Under the pieces are notes generated by a model. The model saw nothing but the letters and a program-made list of their open reading frames with translations. It made no database searches and had not been told where the DNA came from. From CAZTTH01 sp964615975 (GTDB taxonomy: Bacteria > Verrucomicrobiota > Lentisphaeria > JABSQK01 > JAJFLO01): a stretch of 8,458 nucleotides of DNA. The translations under genes and the position numbers were made by a program. Location: the NCBI GenBank assembly GCA_964615975.1, contig CAZTTH010000089.1:1-8458 (forward strand), given 5' to 3'. Positions 6,914 to 8,458 of this stretch are shown piece after piece; within the stretch, counting starts at the first letter, position 1, and each line of letters opens with the position of its first letter.

Positions 6914-7398
6914 TGGTCATGACGCCCTTTGGTTTTGGTTTGAATCACTAATGAAACTCCACTGGCATCGTCCGGAAGTCCCAGGTCATGCTTCAAGGGA
7001 CCAGGATCAACCATGCCATAATGAAAGACGGCATTAAACAAGCGCTTGGGGAAACGCGGGGTGGGACCATAGGATAATGCCGCGCCATACACATTGCGGC
7101 GATTGTAGGGGCCGTGAAAAAGGGCATAAATTTCCGGCGTCAGCTCCATGTGATGTTTCTCTCCTTGGTCATCATGATATACAAGAGTAAAACGCGACGC
7201 AAAGGTTTCGATCCCATCCACATCGGAAAAAACCTTGGGAAAAGGCGCGACCGTCGATATCGCCCCCAGTCCCTGCAGCCAAGAAATATTGAGCATGTAA
7301 CCCGCCATCTGGGTTAAGCCCAGCAAGAATATCGCGATGGCGATCGCATTCCGAGTCACCACTCCGGCAGGGTTCGATATTTTTGCTATTGGCTTCAT
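6889..7398 (-). CDS. Small single-TM protein preceding the HTTM-DCC gene
   Basis: A 169-residue protein with no domain I can name with certainty. Residues ~17-38 are a hydrophobic helix after a basic N-terminus (two Lys, one Arg), giving a membrane anchor or uncleaved signal with the rest outside. The soluble part contains PFPKVFSDVDGIETFASRF (52-70), a LTPEIYALFHGPYNRRNVYGAALSYGP block (86-112) and a beta-rich C-terminus. I recall similar small proteins next to HTTM-DCC genes in other genomes, but could not search for them. The first gene of the unit, it overlaps the next by 25 bp, which suggests a fixed partnership, perhaps as a subunit or substrate-presenting factor. The ATG at 7398 has no Shine-Dalgarno; a promoter sits ~27-34 bp upstream. 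Confidence 0.8.
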   Translation of the reverse strand: MKPIAKISNPAGVVTRNAIAIAIFLLGLTQMAGYMLNISWLQGLGAISTVAPFPKVFSDVDGIETFASRFTLVYHDDQGEKHHMELTPEIYALFHGPYNRRNVYGAALSYGPTPRFPKRLFNAVFHYGMVDPGPLKHDLGLPDDASGVSLVIQTKTKGRHDQWILPPNE

Positions 7399-7431
7399 TT
7401 GTTACTGAGAGATGGGGTGATAATGACTAAG

Positions 7432-7459
7432 TTTATACAGCAGATTTTCAAGATGCCAA
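7432..7459 (-). promoter_or_regulatory. Sigma70-type promoter for the three-gene unit
   Basis: On the minus strand TTGGCA (7459-7454) is followed after 16 bp by TATAAA (7437-7432), each one mismatch from consensus. The predicted start is near 7425, leaving a leader of about 27 bases before the ATG at 7398. Position, strand and spacing all fit. This is the best promoter in the window. Confidence 0.6.
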
Positions 7460-7477
7460 TTTTAATATACCCTACCC

Positions 7478-7486
7478 TGTTATAAT
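7478..7486 (+). promoter_or_regulatory. Extended -10 TGTTATAAT on the plus strand
   Basis: A perfect TGnTATAAT element lies between the divergent genes, with no clear -35 (the region at the right distance is AATTTT). If active, it would give the ATPase gene a leader of about 124 bases, as an alternative to the proximal element at 7603. It may be fortuitous in this A/T-rich spacer. Confidence 0.35.
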
Positions 7487-7602
7487 TAGAACCCACATTG
7501 CACCGACTATTGATATGGAATTTGGGTATTTATTTTAACCGTTATTGATAATGGTAATTCTGCAACTCAATTGCGGATTTACATGAAATCACGCAACTGA
7601 TG

Positions 7603-7611
7603 TGCTATATT
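7603..7611 (+). promoter_or_regulatory. Extended -10 TGCTATATT directly before the ATPase ATG
   Basis: TGCTATATT is an extended -10 with one mismatch from TATAAT. Only five bases separate it from the ATG at 7617, so transcription would begin at or within a base of the start codon: a leaderless mRNA. TTTACA at 7578-7583 resembles a -35 but its 22-bp spacer is too long, so the TG extension would have to compensate. No Shine-Dalgarno precedes this ATG, consistent with leaderless initiation. Confidence 0.5.
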
Positions 7612-7616
7612 TCCCC

Positions 7617-8458
7617 ATGTCAGCAATCACACCATACACACGTTCACTGAATATCTCATTTCCGGTAAACCCCATCAAGGGATCGGGCGCCGCTTTTCTT
7701 TGGGGTCCGCGACAAACCGGCAAAACCACCTTGCTAAAACATCAATTCCCCAATGCGTTTTATCTCGACTTGCTTGATTCTGATCTCGCAACAGAATTAC
7801 AGCTCAGACCAAAGTTGTTTCGGGAAAAAGTGAATGCCCATCCCCAAGAGATCGTTATCGTTGATGAAATACAGAAGGTTCCTCAGATTATTGATGAAGT
7901 ACATTGGCTATTGGAAAATACTTGCAAAAAAATTCTTCTCTGCGGCTCCAGCGCCCGCAAGCTGAAACGCGACGCTCATAATCTCCTAGGAGGACGAGCT
8001 TTGGAATATACCCTCTTTCCATTATCCTCAAAGGAAATTGGCAATGTCGATCTAAACCAATTATTGAATGCCGGCAGTTTGCCGGTTCATTATTTAATTA
8101 GCGACTTTCAGCCAATGCTCAAAGCCTATGTTCGTAATTATATCAGAGAGGAAGTGATGGCAGAATCGTTGACTCGCAATATTCCTGCTTTCTCGCGGTT
8201 TCTGGAAATCGCCGCGATGAATCACGGTCAACTCCTGAATTATACCAATGTCGCTCAGGAAAGCGGGGTCGCCGCCAATACCGTTCGCGGTTATTATCAG
8301 ATACTGCTCGACACACTTCTTGGTTTCGAGCTCATGCCATGGAGAAAACGAGTCAAACGACGGGTTATAGAAACAGCAAAATTTTACTATTTCGATATTG
8401 GTGTTGCTCATGCTCTTTTACCGGAATCCCCCGTGCTTTCACCGGGATCCGATCTTTA
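7617..8458 (+). CDS. AAA_14 / DUF4143-type ATPase (3' end off window)
   Basis: The first 280 residues of a P-loop ATPase of the archaeal-type AAA_14 family found widely in bacteria, usually 380-450 residues with a C-terminal DUF4143 domain. Visible are Walker A GPRQTGKT (30-37), Walker B IVIVDEIQKVP (79-89) with D83 and E84, the sensor LLCGSSARKLKR (107-118) and the GGRALEYTLFPLSSKE (125-140) segment. From ~165 the YVRNYIREEV stretch begins the helical part with a winged-helix-like segment (QLLNYTNVAQESGVAANTVRGYY, 205-227), and FYYFDIGVAHALL (257-268) is the usual DUF4143 entry. The role of this family is poorly defined; toxin-antitoxin and NTPase-switch roles have been suggested. The frame has an in-frame GTG at 7602, but ATG 7617 fits the family start and the -10. 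The gene is intact up to the window end. Confidence 0.9.
   Translation, partial: MSAITPYTRSLNISFPVNPIKGSGAAFLWGPRQTGKTTLLKHQFPNAFYLDLLDSDLATELQLRPKLFREKVNAHPQEIVIVDEIQKVPQIIDEVHWLLENTCKKILLCGSSARKLKRDAHNLLGGRALEYTLFPLSSKEIGNVDLNQLLNAGSLPVHYLISDFQPMLKAYVRNYIREEVMAESLTRNIPAFSRFLEIAAMNHGQLLNYTNVAQESGVAANTVRGYYQILLDTLLGFELMPWRKRVKRRVIETAKFYYFDIGVAHALLPESPVLSPGSDL

Larger units (their letters stand above)
7399..7616. other. Divergent 218-bp intergenic promoter region
   Basis: This A/T-rich spacer separates the minus-strand three-gene unit from the plus-strand ATPase. It holds one minus-strand promoter (7432-7459) and two plus-strand extended -10 elements (7478-7486 and 7603-7611). No small ORF or RNA gene is evident. 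Confidence 0.6.

Noticed and set aside
7602..7604. In-frame GTG as the ATPase start
   Set aside because: It overlaps the -10 element, lacks an SD and adds five residues not expected for the family. ATG 7617 is preferred.
7985..7996. Shine-Dalgarno-like AGGAGG as a hidden internal start in the ATPase
   Set aside because: It falls in the conserved GGRALEY segment of the intact protein and no suitable start codon with a family-like product follows.
8094..8411. 105-codon minus-strand frame near the right edge
   Set aside because: It is antisense to the ATPase, whose Walker motifs and DUF4143 entry are clear in the plus frame.

Overview
The window reads as a chromosomal fragment, probably from a metagenome assembly, of a free-living bacterium with moderate GC. 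Proteins that open with a LEPR-XLL motif, the fused HTTM-DCC membrane protein and the generally absent Shine-Dalgarno sequences suggest the Planctomycetota/Verrucomicrobiota/Lentisphaerota group. This placement is inference: LEPR-XLL proteins also occur in some Gammaproteobacteria, and no marker gene is present.

Layout. (1) Positions 1-4246, minus strand: the first ~1,415 codons of a giant repetitive secreted or surface protein. It starts with LEPR-XLL and an acidic Ser/Thr/Asp-rich stretch, followed by a metzincin (matrixin-like) protease domain with the zinc motif HEMGHIQGLDH. Next come two RTX-like glycine/aspartate repeats and an EF-hand-like loop, then a tandem array of ~165-175-residue repeats that runs off the left edge. 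A 100-N scaffold gap (341-440) lies inside the array. (2) 4247-4731: 485 bp with no convincing gene. (3) 4732-7398, minus strand: a tight three-gene unit. In transcription order it encodes a one-TM small protein (169 aa), an HTTM/VKGC-like membrane protein fused to a DCC thioredoxin-like domain (435 aa), and a fatty acid hydroxylase/sterol desaturase family di-iron enzyme (280 aa). The first two genes overlap by 25 bp and the third follows after 31 bp. A good sigma70-type promoter lies just upstream of the first. (4) 7399-7616: a divergent promoter region. (5) 7617-8458, plus strand: the first 280 codons of an AAA_14/DUF4143-type ATPase. An extended -10 element sits five bases from its ATG, which implies a leaderless transcript.

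How the genes work together. The giant protein is a standalone export and surface function. The three-gene unit looks like a membrane-bound redox or lipid-modifying cassette: a VKGC-like core keeping the lysine equivalent to the carboxylase base, a fused CxxC redox domain, a co-translated membrane-anchored partner and a membrane di-iron oxygenase. Its substrate cannot be read from the sequence. The ATPase is divergently transcribed and probably unrelated.

The most useful technical observation concerns the N gap. It is flanked on each side by exactly 55 bp identical to an intact repeat at 862-1008. This fits a collapsed 147-bp exact repeat and predicts that the true missing sequence is 37 bp.
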